From Populus alba (lineage: Eukaryota > Streptophyta > Magnoliopsida > Malpighiales > Salicaceae), in contig NC_133299.1 of assembly GCF_005239225.2 (NCBI RefSeq), positions 7,630,967-7,694,966 of the forward strand: a DNA stretch of 64,000 nucleotides. The letters are read 5' to 3'. The notes under the pieces were generated by a model. That model searched no databases and was not told the origin of the DNA. It saw only the letters and a list, made by a program, of their open reading frames with translations. The translations under genes and the position numbers were made by a program. Shown here in pieces: positions 1 through 12,284 of the stretch. Positions within the stretch are counted from its first letter, which is position 1, and each line of letters opens with the position of its first letter.

Positions 1-114
1 ACTTCTTAGACAATTGTTTGTGTGCAACTGCAAGTCACCGTGCGGTTATATTTATCAAATCATTTATTTTTGGGAAGTTTTTGAGTCATGACTGACTTAA
101 TATGTTTGGTACAG

Positions 115-1956
115 GTCAAGGCAGTATATGTCAAGAATTTACCTGAAGATATTACTCAGGATCGTCTAAGGCAGCTGTTTGAGCATCACGGAAAAGTCAC
201 AAAAGTAGTTCTTCCACCTGCAAAACCAGGACATGAAAAGAGCAGATTTGGTTTTGTGCACTTTGCAGAGAGGTCAAGTGCCATGAAGGCATTGAAGAAC
301 ACTGAGAAATATGAAATTGATGGTAACTTTTCCTCTTAAAATCTATCTGTCTTTATTTACACTTATGAATGTTCTCTATTAATGACAGGTGCCTCTTCAT
401 TCGCAGGTCAAGTTTTGGATTGTTCTCTTGCAAAACCTCATACTGATCAGAAGCCTTCTGGAGGGCCAAATTCACAGAATTCATCCTTGTACTCAAACTT
501 TCCACCTCAACTTGGCTACGGTTTAGCTGGGGGTACATATGGTGCTTTCGGTGCAGGCTTTGGCGCTGCTGGCTTTACACAAGTAAGCTGATGTTCTATT
601 GTGCACCACACACACACACACACACACACACACAGCACAGCACCACTTTGACACATGGAACAAGCATGTGTATGGTGGTCTGCTAGGATTTATTAAGGAA
701 CAAAATATTTGAGAAGTTTGTCAACATAGAAAGTCTGAGTTATTTCAACTTTTCATTTTATGGTTTGATGCTGAAGAGCTTGTTTCATTTTTATTCATTT
801 CAAGACAGAAATAAAGATGGTTATGCTTACTACTGGTAGGAATTTGTCCTATTAATGTCAATTTGTATGATTTAAGATTCACAAAATTGCTTCTAGGATT
901 TAACAGTCGGTAACTACTTTATGCAAACTATTATTGATTTTAATTCAGTATGATTATTATGATTGACAATATTTTTGAGGAACTTAGAGCCAAAGGCATA
1001 CTTGAATTTACCACAATAGACATAATTAAATGACAACAATAAATGGCTTTGCATTAAGCAATGGATTATCCTCATAATAAGTAATTTTTCAATTAAAAGT
1101 TTGCAATTTAGATCTTCATTCAAGCTGTGTAATTGATAAGGATTAATCAGTTATCTTTGTTATGAGATGTCTAGTGCGAGTATTGAAATTTTCTCAAACT
1201 TTCTGATCAAGTATATTTGCTCATTGGCATGACAAAATCCTGCAGCCTGCTATCTATGGCAGGGGACCGACTCCTGCTGGCATGGCAATGATGCCTATGC
1301 TTTTGCCTGACGGAAGGATTGGATATGTCCTGTAAGTACATTTTTAATTTATTTACCATCAGTTGCACACCCAACAGCAACCAGATATATAAATTAAAAG
1401 TCAGTCTTCTGTGTTTTGCTATTCCATACCATGACTTGTGCACGCTCTTTCTAGTGGTTGGCTGATTGTTTGTCATCATCCTTTCATTTACTTGTTTGCC
1501 CAACAACCTCCCTTCATTGCTTCAAAATTCTTGCTGCACCTGGAATTTTGGGTATTACCTCTCTGTATTTTCATGTTGCATTAGTGATTACCTTTAAATT
1601 TATTCTAAAATGTGTGCCAAACTGCGAATTGAGCACCACTACCATCTGACTATATCATACCCGGAGCACAATGTACATGATGGTTGAGCTTACTATGTTG
1701 TGAAAAGATGTTCTATATGCTGGACTTACCAGACCAGTGATTTTAATCCATGAAAATCCTGAATTTGATTAGCTGCAGAATGATGACCTGTTAACCAAAA
1801 TTTAAGATGCTTTTATTATTTTTCCACAGCCAACAGCCTGGAATGCAAGCACACAGCTCTCCGCAGCCACAGGGTGGCAGGGGTCGTGGTGCTGGCAGCT
1901 CGAGTGGTGGCAGACGTGGTAATGACCGTGGACGCAGCCGATACAACCCATACTGA
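115..1956 (+). CDS. LIF2-like: hnRNP Q/R-like RNA-binding protein, LIF2-like (3' part)
   Basis: Partial gene; the 5' exons lie before base 1. Exons 115-322, 407-582, 1246-1331 and 1830-1956 join in frame through GT-AG introns to give 198 residues and a TGA at 1954. The first exon encodes most of an RRM: RNP2 is VYVKNL and RNP1 is KSRFGFVHF. This should be the last of the three RRMs usual in the plant hnRNP-Q/R group. A Gly/Ala/Tyr-rich segment follows, and the C-terminus is RGG-like, ending RYNPY. In Arabidopsis the LIF2 group binds RNA and chromatin with the Polycomb reader LHP1 and affects flowering and defence genes; that role is transferred by family only. An alternative acceptor at about 391 would keep extra intron sequence but breaks the conserved EIDGQVLDCSLAKP junction, so I prefer 407. 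The family call is firm; the exact paralogue is less sure. Confidence 0.88.
607..634. repeat. (CA)n microsatellite in an intron
   Basis: About 14 CA units lie just inside the LIF2-like intron that begins at 583. This is likely a length-variable marker. Confidence 0.95.
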
Positions 1957-2599
1957 TTTGGTAGTGAAAATGCAAAGGGGGAGAGTTAAATGTTGCTGTT
2001 CGACATTTGATTAATTGGATGAACAGAAAAACTGACGTGCAAACACGCTACGGCTTTTGCCTTGTTTTTTTCAGACTGAACTCACAGGGCAGTCTGAGTA
2101 GTTTAATGAATTCTCAAAACTAATAGATTACATGTGTAAAGCGACTGAAGACAGCTTGTACTTTTTTTTCAATTTTTTTTTTTTTTGCAGCCAATTTTTT
2201 TAAAGCAAAAAAAAATATTAACCAAAACCAAGGGGTTGTTTTGACTTATTCGTGACAGCATAATAGATGACTAAATTACCATTGAATTTAAATCTCCTTT
2301 AACTAGCATCTAAAGATTTTTTTTTTAATCCTTTTTTTATATATAAGAAGGTTAGGTTAGGGTAAATTTAATATTTTACACGTAAAATATTGTTTAAAAT
2401 TGAAAAGTTGTTGGCATTTATTTATCATTTAGAAGCATGCAGATACACTCATGCTCTTCAAGTAACGTGCATAACATTGTTCGATATCAAAACACAAGCA
2501 TCCACAGTAGTTTTTGAATTGTTTTGGCTCTTTATAACTATGCGATGCATGCTTGCTTACGGTTAATGAACCTCTGATTTAGCATCAATGATTTTTTTT
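1957..2599 (+). other. 3' UTR and flank of the LIF2-like gene
   Basis: The stretch after the TGA is mixed in composition to about 2160 and is probably 3' UTR. It then passes into poly-T and AT-rich sequence. No further reading frame or RNA gene is visible. The polyadenylation site cannot be fixed from sequence alone. Confidence 0.5.
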
Positions 2600-3860
2600 T
2601 CTCTCTTTAATTTTTGTGCTAGATTTTATAAAATTTTTAAAGAAATTCTTCAATTTATTTTTTTGTTTGATTTAATTCCTTATTCTTTTTATTATTATTT
2701 ATTTTATTTGAAATAATTCATAAAAGTATTTTTTTTTATTTCATTACTCGTCAATTTTTTTTATTTGCTAGATTTGATTCCTATTATTTTGATTGCTATT
2801 TGTTTTGTTTTTAATCATTTTTTAATTAATATTTATTTTTTAAATGCATCCCTCAACAGTTTATTTCATTTATTTTTTATGTAAAGTTTTATCTTTATTC
2901 TTTTAATTACTATTTTTTTTTTAAAAAATTCTTTTTCATTGAAACTTTCTTTTTCAATTTCATCAATCAACATTTTGTTAATTAGAATTTTTTTAATCGA
3001 GATTAGCTTTATAATTTTTTTTGTGTTTTTCTTGTATATAGTGTAATTCTGACCTCAAAATTGGTCACAAGATTAAAAATTTAGCATAGATTGACTTTTT
3101 TTTTTTTACAATTGATTTTGTTTTTCATTTTTATTATTCAATATTGGGTTTGTTGGGGCTTAGGCTTGACTTTTTTTTTTCCTTTTCTTCTCTTAGTGTT
3201 ATCTCATATTCATGTGCCAAGTCACGAGTTTAGCAGATTACTCAGGTTGACCAGTGCTAATTTTTTTTGTTTGGTTTATTTATTATTGTTGTCATTTTTT
3301 TTTTTAATCTTGAGCATCCTTTTTTTTTTTTTTTGCATTGAAAAAGCTTGATCTGGCCCATGATAGTGCGAACCACCAATCTAGTTAACAAAACACTAAA
3401 AAAGGTGGTGCTTTTAGTGTGCACTTCCTCACAAAAACATTATTTATTTCAATAGTATTTTGTTTTTTTTTTTTTAAATAAAATCTATTTATGTTTTTTT
3501 TTCAATTTCAATATCATTTTTTCAACATTTTATTTGTTGGATATTTGACATCATAATTTTGTTTTGATTTAATTTTTATGAGGTTGTCACAACCAAAAAA
3601 CATGGGTTATGGATTTGACAAGTTAACAATATTGACTTGATTTTTCCTTTCTTTTAATTGACCTTTTTTTTAATTCACTAGTCAAGAATTTTATTAATTA
3701 AAAATTAGACTTTATGATTTGTTTTGATTTATTTTCTATGAGGTTATACCAATCTCAAAAACCCAAGTGATTTGATATAATTTGCTTCATAATTTATTTT
3801 GATTTTTTTTATTAGATTATTTCGGTCTTATTTTTTTTTAGACTTCCACATTGCAATTCT
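2600..3860 (+). repeat. T-rich dispersed repeat patch (family R180, + orientation)
   Basis: The stretch is T-rich with recurring phrases: a 'tatgaggtt' block (near 3577 and 3737), 'cacgagtttagcagatta' (near 3224) and 'ataatttattttgattt'. The same phrases recur near 30640-31530 and 45230-46350 and, in reverse complement, near 23990-24900 and 56860-57830. I call the family R180 because its tandem period elsewhere is near 180 bp. No coding capacity is visible. It may be decayed non-autonomous transposon sequence. Confidence 0.6.
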
Positions 3861-5150
3861 TTTTTCATCCCTAAACTCTTTTTATTATTATTATTATTAT
3901 CACTCTTATTAGGAAAGGGTAAGATTACAATACATGGGATCAAAGTAAAGAAAGAGGAAATGTGCGGTGAAATGTTCATTGTAGTCCTCACTTTTATGAA
4001 TTATAAATATTAGGTACTTCCAATTTGTAAAATTTTTAAAAAGTCAATTTTTATCCAACACTTTTTTTTTTTTTTTTCAATCTATGCTTTGAGAGAGAAA
4101 AAAGAAAGTTATTTGATTTGATGGTCTAGAGAAAAATCACCTGACTGATTATTTTCACCAATATAGTTGATCTTGGTGTCAAAATGTTCTTTTGATGTGA
4201 GGAATTCCAGTTAGGTGTTTTTTCACCTTTAAATTACCTAAAAATATATATATTTGAACTGGGGAAGATTTTTGGTTTTAAGTTGTCTAGGTTTTTTTTT
4301 TTATGGTTTCATAAGGTCATGAATGATTTTATCAATATATCTGGAGTTTTTTCTAGATGTTTTGGGTAAAAAATAGATTACAAATTGAATTTTTAGGATA
4401 AAAATACAAAGAGCCTAAAATTTTGATAACTCTTGATTACTAGAAACTAGGTTAGTAGTCAATTGTGTTGTTTATAATTAAAAAAAAAATTAGATTAAAT
4501 GTCAAAGATGACACATCATCCACTCTTTGTTGATAGCAAAAAAAGGTTTAGCTTGCAGGCTAGATCTCTTTTGTGGGGGTATAACATGGGAAGTAATAAT
4601 TTTTTATGAGTTAAGCATGTGAGAAGATCCACATACCTGACTTGTTTATTTTTCTTAATTTAATATATTTTAACCCTTAAAATTAAAAAGAATACATTAT
4701 TTCATCATTTGTTTGGTTATAAAAGATGTCTTTTATTTGAATTGAATAAAAAACCCTTTTTGTGTTATCAATTTTTTTTTTTTAAAAAAATTAAGGCTAT
4801 TCTTTCCCGGTCCCACGACCAACCCCTAATTTTATTTTATTTTGAAAAAAAATATTGTTTGATATATAAAAATAGTCTCATGCACCTTATTGGTGTATAG
4901 TTTTAAAAAAAAAAAAAAAATATTTATTAAATCTAATGAAATATAACGTGAGTTTAATATGTTATTTGTGCTTAACTCATGTCTTTTTTAAAATTAATTA
5001 TAAAAAAAATTTATTTTCAATTTCACCCCTTTTTTTTTTTTATGTTTTACTTTTTCATTTACTATATATAAAAAAATAGAGCCTGCATATGTTTTTTTTT
5101 CTTGTTGGAAAAAAAGATAAATATGACCAGCTGCAAATCACAGGTCACAG
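3861..5150. other. AT-rich intergenic sequence
   Basis: Long A and T runs without a supported gene, RNA or intact mobile element. The short open frames here are low-complexity Phe/Leu/Lys strings and are not genes. Confidence 0.6.
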
Positions 5151-6327
5151 GGTCATATGGCTAGCATATTACCAACTGTTGCGTTAATGTAACAGGCTAG
5201 GGCGCTATAACTCTAATATACTGGTTATCGTTTGATAACTAAAACTACAATCATACGATCACATTCTTGTTTCCAGGGTTTATTCAAATTGGAACACTTC
5301 AGATTCGAGAACAAGGAATTTCCAGAGAAACAAATTAGGCCGACTAACACCACATTCTCATATTGATTCCACCAATCAATATCTTTCAAGCTACCAAACT
5401 TCCAACTTCGTTAAACTAGTAAATAATATTAGGAATACAACAGTACAAAAAATAGCTAACATATTTATTTGAAATATATTTGGAACACAGATTATAGGTC
5501 TAAGAATGCACAGATGATCATACACAGGGGCCCTTCCAATGGATCTTAAATTTGAGATCCTAAAAGGGCAGAATATCTGTGTGGAGTAGATTTCGGTATT
5601 CCTCAAGGCTACTCACTCCCCTGTATTTGAAGACTTTCTAATATATGTTTCAACCGCGCTGCATGTGTGTGTTACTGCATCATAAAGCTTTTCAGACTTC
5701 AATGCACAGCTTCATCTCAATGCGAGTTAGTAAACACTCTAAATATGCTCCACGATCTGCGGCAAACGCAGTGATAAAGAACAACATTTAACTAAATATT
5801 AAACAATGTAGATCAAGTACTAAGGGACACAAATACAAAGACGACAACCATCCAAAGCCTTCATTTGAAAGACATTTTCAGACAGATCCTTGTGTCAAAC
5901 GTAAGAGTAAATATAGAGGCCCAGATTTAATCATAACTCTAAGTTTGACATTTCTAAGCTTTTAGTGTCACTGATAAACAGCAGTCACTCTTTCCTGTAT
6001 TGGTGAATCTCACTTATAAGTTTCCCTTGGTTATATTGTTAGCAAATATTTGTTGCTCAAACTGTTCTTGTATTTCAATCTTCATAAATCAGTACATCTT
6101 TTAGCTTTACATCAGACAAGTATTTTAAACATAAGCATTGAATTTATTTAAGTCCTTTCAAGGATAATCACATTTCCATGAGCTACAACAGATACAAGGA
6201 GCATCAGCGGCATTCAATTATGTGCAAGAAAGAAAATATAATTTCATGTAAGAAATGGTTTAACTTTAGTTTTAGCAGCATACCTGCATAACTCGAATAT
6301 ACATAACAAGCATCGCTTGTATTCTGT
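5151..6327 (-). other. 3' flank of the F-box gene, probable 3' UTR
   Basis: Composition is more balanced than the surrounding sequence. A good 5' splice site on the minus strand (CAG|GTATGC, intron side starting at 6283) lies about 45 bases after the F-box stop. This suggests a spliced or alternative 3' UTR. No protein-like reading frame is convincing. Transcript data would decide. Confidence 0.4.
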
Positions 6328-8437
6328 TCAAATGAAGGATGAGAGGTCCTCAGGTGGTTCAATCCAGATATTCTCAAAAGGATCTTGCTCTCCCCAGTCA
6401 TGACACTGCTTACGAGGATAGTATCTACAATCATCAAGAGAATAAGATATGCAGCGTTTCCCAAAGAAACGAACTTTAGAGAAGTAGACGCTGTTTCTCA
6501 TCATGCCAGGGAGGTCACTTCTTGAATGCGATGACAAGAAACTGGCAAAAAGTGTCATACCATCAAGGGTTTTCATCTCTCGCCAGAACATCTTTGACTG
6601 ATCCAACTTAAATATTATGGGATTTTCACTACAGCATGTATAAATAACTAGAATGTCTCCATTATGCTCAGACATAAACTTTCCCTTCCACCAATTTTTT
6701 GCAAAAAAATTCTCAGGGCATTTAGGGGGTGGCACAGCAAGAACATTCCAAGTATGCTCCAGTGGGTCAAACACACCAAGCCAACCAGTGAGACTTAGAC
6801 AGTAGAAGAGTCCATTGCAGAAAACGATCTTGTTCCAAATACTACTCACAAAAGGCAAGCGATTTTGATAATTAACAGTAACCCACTCAGTTGCCCCAGG
6901 ATGACAAGTACTGATTGCAACAATTGTGGGACTGATGTGCCTAACTGTAAAAACTACACAGGTGTTAGATGTTGGGGCACAAGAGAAGGCAACTATCTGA
7001 TATGTCAATTCAAATCTTGGCAGTTTGACAACTTCCCGTGAGAAAGGATTAAAGAAAAACACACGGTTTGTTCTGGGTCTGTATAGCAACAGCCAACCAT
7101 CTTTGGTGTAGCAAACTCTTGACCCATACAACTCTGGCAACTCAAGAGAATAGGTCTTGCGCTGAGCTGGATCGTAGAACTCATACATGTTACCAAATTT
7201 TGGAAAATACATAAGCCAGGGTGAATGGTTTACCACTCTAACAGAAATGGCAGCAGTGTTCCATCTCTTGCAAGCAATGGAGGAACGGATATTATCCTCT
7301 AGCGACAAGCGACAGAATATCAGTTCCAGAAGTTCTATGGGAAGATCAGACCAAGTTTGCATTTCCAACATTGCTTTCTTATTCATTGTTTTTCTTCTTT
7401 TACCATCCACCACCCTTGCAGATAACCTAGGTCATGGAAAGCACATATATGGGAATAAAATGCAAAGCCAACTATAAATTATTCAAAAGAAGTTGTAACT
7501 CCAATAAAAGTTCAATTTTTTTTATTTATTTATTTTGACTGGCATGAGATAGATTTCTAATTTGCAATTTATAAATAAAAGGCTGACGAAGTAAAAGACT
7601 ATAAAATAAAATAGCTCATTTGCAGTTTCAGTTTCAGGGAGAGTAGTGATTGATTTGGACCTTAAATGAAAAGTGGAATTTCTCAAATCAAGAACAGTAT
7701 GGAGACAGCATTACAAGCAATCATAAAATACCACTGCCATTATAAAGGAATTGATTGCAGCAAAAGGGCACAAATTACATAATCATGGTAACTGCGTATC
7801 ACCTACAAGATCAATATGGCAATTGGTTTACAGAAAATCATGATCACGATGATTGCGAAATATCACTCTATGCTACAAAATTATTAAAAATTACACAATC
7901 TCCAAAGATGAATTCAAACAATAATTCATTTTTTATCCAGAAATCAATCACATAAATCAGTAGCTCATAGCACCCCCAATAAAAGAATCAGCACTGATAA
8001 AAATCACAATATCATGACACACAATATGGCAATTCTAGGAAACCCATCTAGGATCAATGTTCAAATTTGAGAGTAGTATTCAAATTTCCAAACCACATCA
8101 CCCAAAAGTGAAATCACTCTAAACCCAAAGCATCATAACTAAATCACACCCACATCACACTGAAATGAAAATACTCAACTTTAATTCAATTTCCCACAAT
8201 TCAATAAAAAAGACTACTAAACAGAGTCTAAAACAACCAATTTGCATCAGCACACAACCCCTTCATATTAAAAAATCTAAAACCCTAAAAAGATGTAATA
8301 ACAAACCCTAATACTAAAGCAATTAAATCACAAATTATGCTAAACAAATGGTAAAGTAACAAACTTCATAGTGTTTTCAGTTAATAGAAACAAAACCCAA
8401 CTTACAATTTCACTTTCCTTCTCTTTCTACCACCCAT
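6328..8437 (-). CDS. F-box protein with DUF295 domain (At1g57790-like)
   Basis: Proposed exons on - are 8437-8406 (ATG plus 10 codons) and 7414-6328, giving 372 residues. The large exon alone has no ATG before codon 20 of its open frame and opens on GTG codons, so an upstream exon is likely. At 8437 an ATG starts a short basic peptide ending at GTAAGT (8405), and the acceptor TGCAAG|G at 7415 restores the frame as MGGRKRRKVKLVVDG. An alternative is a start at the internal ATG before NKKAM. The F-box follows (WSDLPIELLELIF...RWNTAA), then a beta-propeller-like region, then a DUF295-type end with LFASFLSSHS and MMRNSVYF. F-box proteins join SKP1 and CUL1 in SCF ubiquitin ligases; the substrate is unknown. 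The Lys/Arg-rich N-terminus could act as a nuclear signal. Confidence 0.82.
8279..8311. promoter_or_regulatory. Two telo-box motifs in intron 1 of the F-box gene
   Basis: AAACCCTAA occurs at 8280-8288 and 8303-8311, within about 130 bases of the proposed first exon. Telo-boxes are known plant promoter or leader elements bound by Myb-like telobox factors and Polycomb recruiters. The motif is short, so chance is possible in AT-rich DNA. A GA-rich tract at about 8478-8492, likely in the 5' leader, is also typical of plant 5' UTRs. Confidence 0.4.
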
Positions 8438-8847
8438 TTCTTCTCTTTTAGTACTGAATGAGGCAACTCAGTTTTTAGAGAGAGAGAGAGGAAAATGTAG
8501 AAACAAAAGAAACCATGTAATGCTTACCATATTGATTCCCATGTTTGCCTACGTACACCCAAGTGAATCATGGTGACTACACGTGTACACAATAATTTTG
8601 TGATATCTGAAATATCCACTGTCTAGGGATAACCATTCTCCAATGAGATTTTGCAACGTAAGCGAAAATGCCAGATGGGCATTACATGGCAAGTCATGAC
8701 TCAAGACAAAGAAAGAGAGAAATTCATCAGAAAAGAGTTCAACTGTAGCTGTTAACTATGTTATGTTTGCACACATTGTGGAATTTTTAACTTTGATGGG
8801 GCACCATTTGTAAGGAGCAAGGTGGTAAATGGTTGAAGCATTCTTGT

Positions 8848-9000
8848 ATGTAACGTTAGGGACTATTTTTTTTTAAAAAAAAAAATATTTTAAAATATAT
8901 TAAAATAATATTTTTTGATATAGTACATTAAAATAATTTAAAATTATATAAAAAATGATTTTAAATAAAAATATTTAATTTTTTTATAAAATGACATGAG
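8848..9000. repeat. AT-rich MITE-like remnant
   Basis: Runs of 'aaaatatattaaaataatatttttt' character match the core of other copies near 14490-14610, 16690-16853 and 17271-17478. The recognisable TTTGG...CCAAAC ends are not both present, so this is a fragment at best. Confidence 0.4.
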
Positions 9001-9568
9001 GTTTTATAAACCCAAATTCCAAGATTGTTCATTCAATATTATAAAAACGTTCATTGTATGAATTTAACCATTTTAAGTACATCATTATAGTTTCAATGTG
9101 TTTGTAAGAAGAATTGGACCCAACAAAGCATTTCTATTTCTTTCTTTATGTTATGATAACATTATTAAATTGTAGTTTAGATAATTTGATAAATCTAATA
9201 ACCCTTTTTGTAATTAAATATCAATTTAATTGTATAAAAAATCAACACTTAATCAACTATATCAAATTTCATAGATTTTTAAGTTTAGCTACTTTTTGGT
9301 TTTACTAGAGTATTTAGGTATAGAATGAATAATTCTATTATTTTACAACACAAAAAAAAAAAAAATCATAGGTAAGGTGTTTGGTTTATGGGTTTTGTAA
9401 AGCAAAGCCTTATCATCTAAGAAGTAGAACATACTGAACCTTCTCATACTCATATAGGAGTTTGATTTTAAAGAAACAAATTGTGTTCATAAACCTATTG
9501 ATTGATGTCTTTTCCATAAAAAGTAGGGAGGTTTTTTTTTAGCTTACAAAAATGATATAGGCTCATAG

Positions 9569-10206
9569 ATTGAGTGCACATATGAGTAGTAAATATCTTA
9601 CATTAAAAAGGAATGGGATAGTACGGTACTTTTATATATATATATATATATATATAACTTATTATTTAGATTTTTGAGTCATTATATATAAGCCTTTTTA
9701 TGTGCAAATCCATTATAAACAAAGGTCCATGCATTTCATAAACACAAGAAGCTCTCTAACAAACCTGGTATATATAAAAAAATGATGGTTTAGCTAGATG
9801 AGTGATTTTGGTTAGGATCCCATGTCTTTGTTTGCTTCACCTATGGTTAAGAAAAATAGATAAATTCCAAGTTTCAGATATCACACTTTAATTGTTATAT
9901 ACTTTTGCTGAAAGAAGTTGTGTTTAAATGGAGTTGACTCATATATATATGAAGGAAAGATTTGTTGAGTGCACGTATGAATGGTAAATATCCCATATTA
10001 AAAATAAATAAAAAACATAGGTGCTTATATATAAGATAAATATATAACCTATTAGTCTAAACTTTTAGGTTGAAGATGATGTTTATCATTATATGAATGC
10101 CTTTATGCTCACAAACTTAAAATGAATGTGTAGCCTTGCATCTCTTCATAAAGAAGAAGCTCCTAAAACCTATAATATCTAAAATCAGGGTTAGCTAGGT
10201 AAGTGT
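9569..10206 (+). repeat. Diverged direct duplication of about 240 bp
   Basis: Copies at about 9569-9805 and 9964-10206 (offset about 395 bp) share, in order, 'tgagtgcac.tatga', 'taaatatc', 'cattatat' with 'gcctttttatg' or 'gcctttatgct', 'cataaa.a.aagaagctc' and 'ttagctag.t.agtg'. The first copy carries an inserted (TA)n run at 9632-9657. They could be old LTRs or a local tandem duplication. No coding sequence lies between them. Confidence 0.6.
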
Positions 10207-12284
10207 TTTGTTGCTTGCTAAGTAAACGTTATAGTGTATAGTGTGCTAGTATATCTATAGTTAGGTGAAAACTTGCTATTGGAGATATCCTTGGAAGGTC
10301 GATGATTGCCCTGTAACAAGTTAAGAATATTCGTCCTATTTTTTATGATTTTGCCAGTTTCTCACATTCTATTTTCAATTTCCCCTATAAACCTATCAAA
10401 TTTATCAATGTTTTCTTACATGAAAAACTTGAAGGATTTCTCAAGCTTAAGGATGTCTTGTATTTTAACATTTTTCACCATTAGAAAGGATCTTGAGCTC
10501 TAATACCAATGATGATGCGTAAGTTGGGATAGAACCAATTATTAGCAAAGGATTCAAGAATCATGTTGTAGAAAAATAAAAGGGAATAGAAAGAGAATAA
10601 TATTTTTTCCCCGGGCCAACTCCATCTCGACTAATCCCACGGGTCCTGACTAACAGAGTTTGAAAACTTTTTACCACTAAGCCACCACCTCCATAATTAT
10701 GTTGCTTGGTGGGTGTCCTATACACCATGCTGAGATAGAGTATCCATGGGGTTCAAATATTATAGTAAATCTATATACAAATTTATCAAATACTCTTGCA
10801 TCAGCCTGTAATTTTCAATCATGTATCCAGAGACCTGGTGCTTTGTTCTTAAGGCTGTTCTGACAATGTCTCTGGTGGTAAAGAGAAGAAAGATGGTAAT
10901 TCGTGTTTAAATTTTATAGTAAATCTTGTAATGCACAACAGCTTCATGTTAAACCTCCATTAAATGATAATGTTTTCTAAGTTTATATGGAAACGTTCCA
11001 TCTTTTGATGAAGTCCATGCTTTCAACTGGACATAAAATTCCATCCTAAGTAGGATTTTATTCTTAATTACTGGGAGTGCAATTTTATTCTCCTTCTACG
11101 GTGATCATTCAGATAATATTTAAAAGAATTGCTTCCAATTTTAAGTAAAATTGATTAGCTAATCTTCACTTCAACCTTTTAGCCCCCTCTTTACGTAAGT
11201 GGCATGTATCCTCTCATGTGTTAACGTAACAACGATTTTCACACTGTTGAATCTTTCAGTTTTCTTTTTCTTCCAAAAAAGTTGCTAAGCATGAGGATGA
11301 TAGTGCCCTTAAGTTACTACTGCTATGCATTTAGGATTAATATTTCCATGTGTGCCTGGATGCGACGCTCAATGAGCAGGGAAAGGTTGCCGGTATATAT
11401 CAATCACCACCGTGATCAATTTTTCATCAAGTCATATCTAAAACAAGAGAGATTATTGAACAGCACACAGGGAACATAAAACCCAAAACAGAACCTCATT
11501 TATAATCTTGAGTTTTATTTATGCATAATAGATGGAGAATATTTACATCTCTCTATTCTGCTTCAGTAATTCTTCAACACTCTTTTTTTTTTTTCTGCAG
11601 AACAGATGTATTAATTTTTTATCTGCACAATTAATCTTCTTGTGAATACAGTGACTCAGTTGGCAAATTTCTCACAATAATCAAGGAAGTGGAAGCAAAA
11701 GATTAATTTGTAAGATGATCGCGGGAGAAAATCCCCCAGAAACTAGAGTTCTAGGAGCAGCTCCAAATAACCAACCATTTTCTTTCTTGTAGCCTCCAGA
11801 CTTCACCAATATTCAGTACCTCACTGGCGAGCCACTGAATCACTTACACGAGCTTTTACACTGATGGCATTTGGTTTTCATGTCTAATTGCTTAGGCACA
11901 GAAGTTATCCTCATCGCAACATCTAGAACCAACTGAATTGCAAAGTTAATGGAGCTCAAAAGCAAATTTGCATCAGAAACACTTGTTTAACAAATTAAGG
12001 TTTAGTGCTTATATGTGCAAGGAATTTCTAAAGAATCCGTGAAATATATAATACATTAGCAAATTAAGCAGCTAATGTCCAGAAACACAAGCAGTCAATC
12101 TGACAAGAGGCCTAAAACCCACTTTAGTACCTCCACTATTTCAATATCGAAACATCATGAAGTAAATCTATGTTAATTCCTGACGAGGAACAGTCACAAG
12201 AATTAACCAAGCCTGGTCAAAATCTCACAATCTCAAGATCAATTCAAAAGGTTAGATAAAATTCTACACACACCTCATTGTCAA
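10207..12284. other. Intergenic sequence with the 3' flank of the glutaredoxin-like gene
   Basis: No supported gene. From about 11480 to 12284 the composition is more balanced, and this probably includes the 3' UTR of the minus-strand gene that ends at 12285. The open frames in the stretch lack domains and conserved features. Confidence 0.45.

Noticed and set aside
7005..7477. Additional open frames over the F-box exon
   Set aside because: They are shadows of the F-box coding frame on either strand.
11720..11880. Possible minus-strand exon near the end of the glutaredoxin-like gene
   Set aside because: All three frames contain stops within about 40 codons, and the splice signals do not produce a protein-like peptide; likely 3' UTR.
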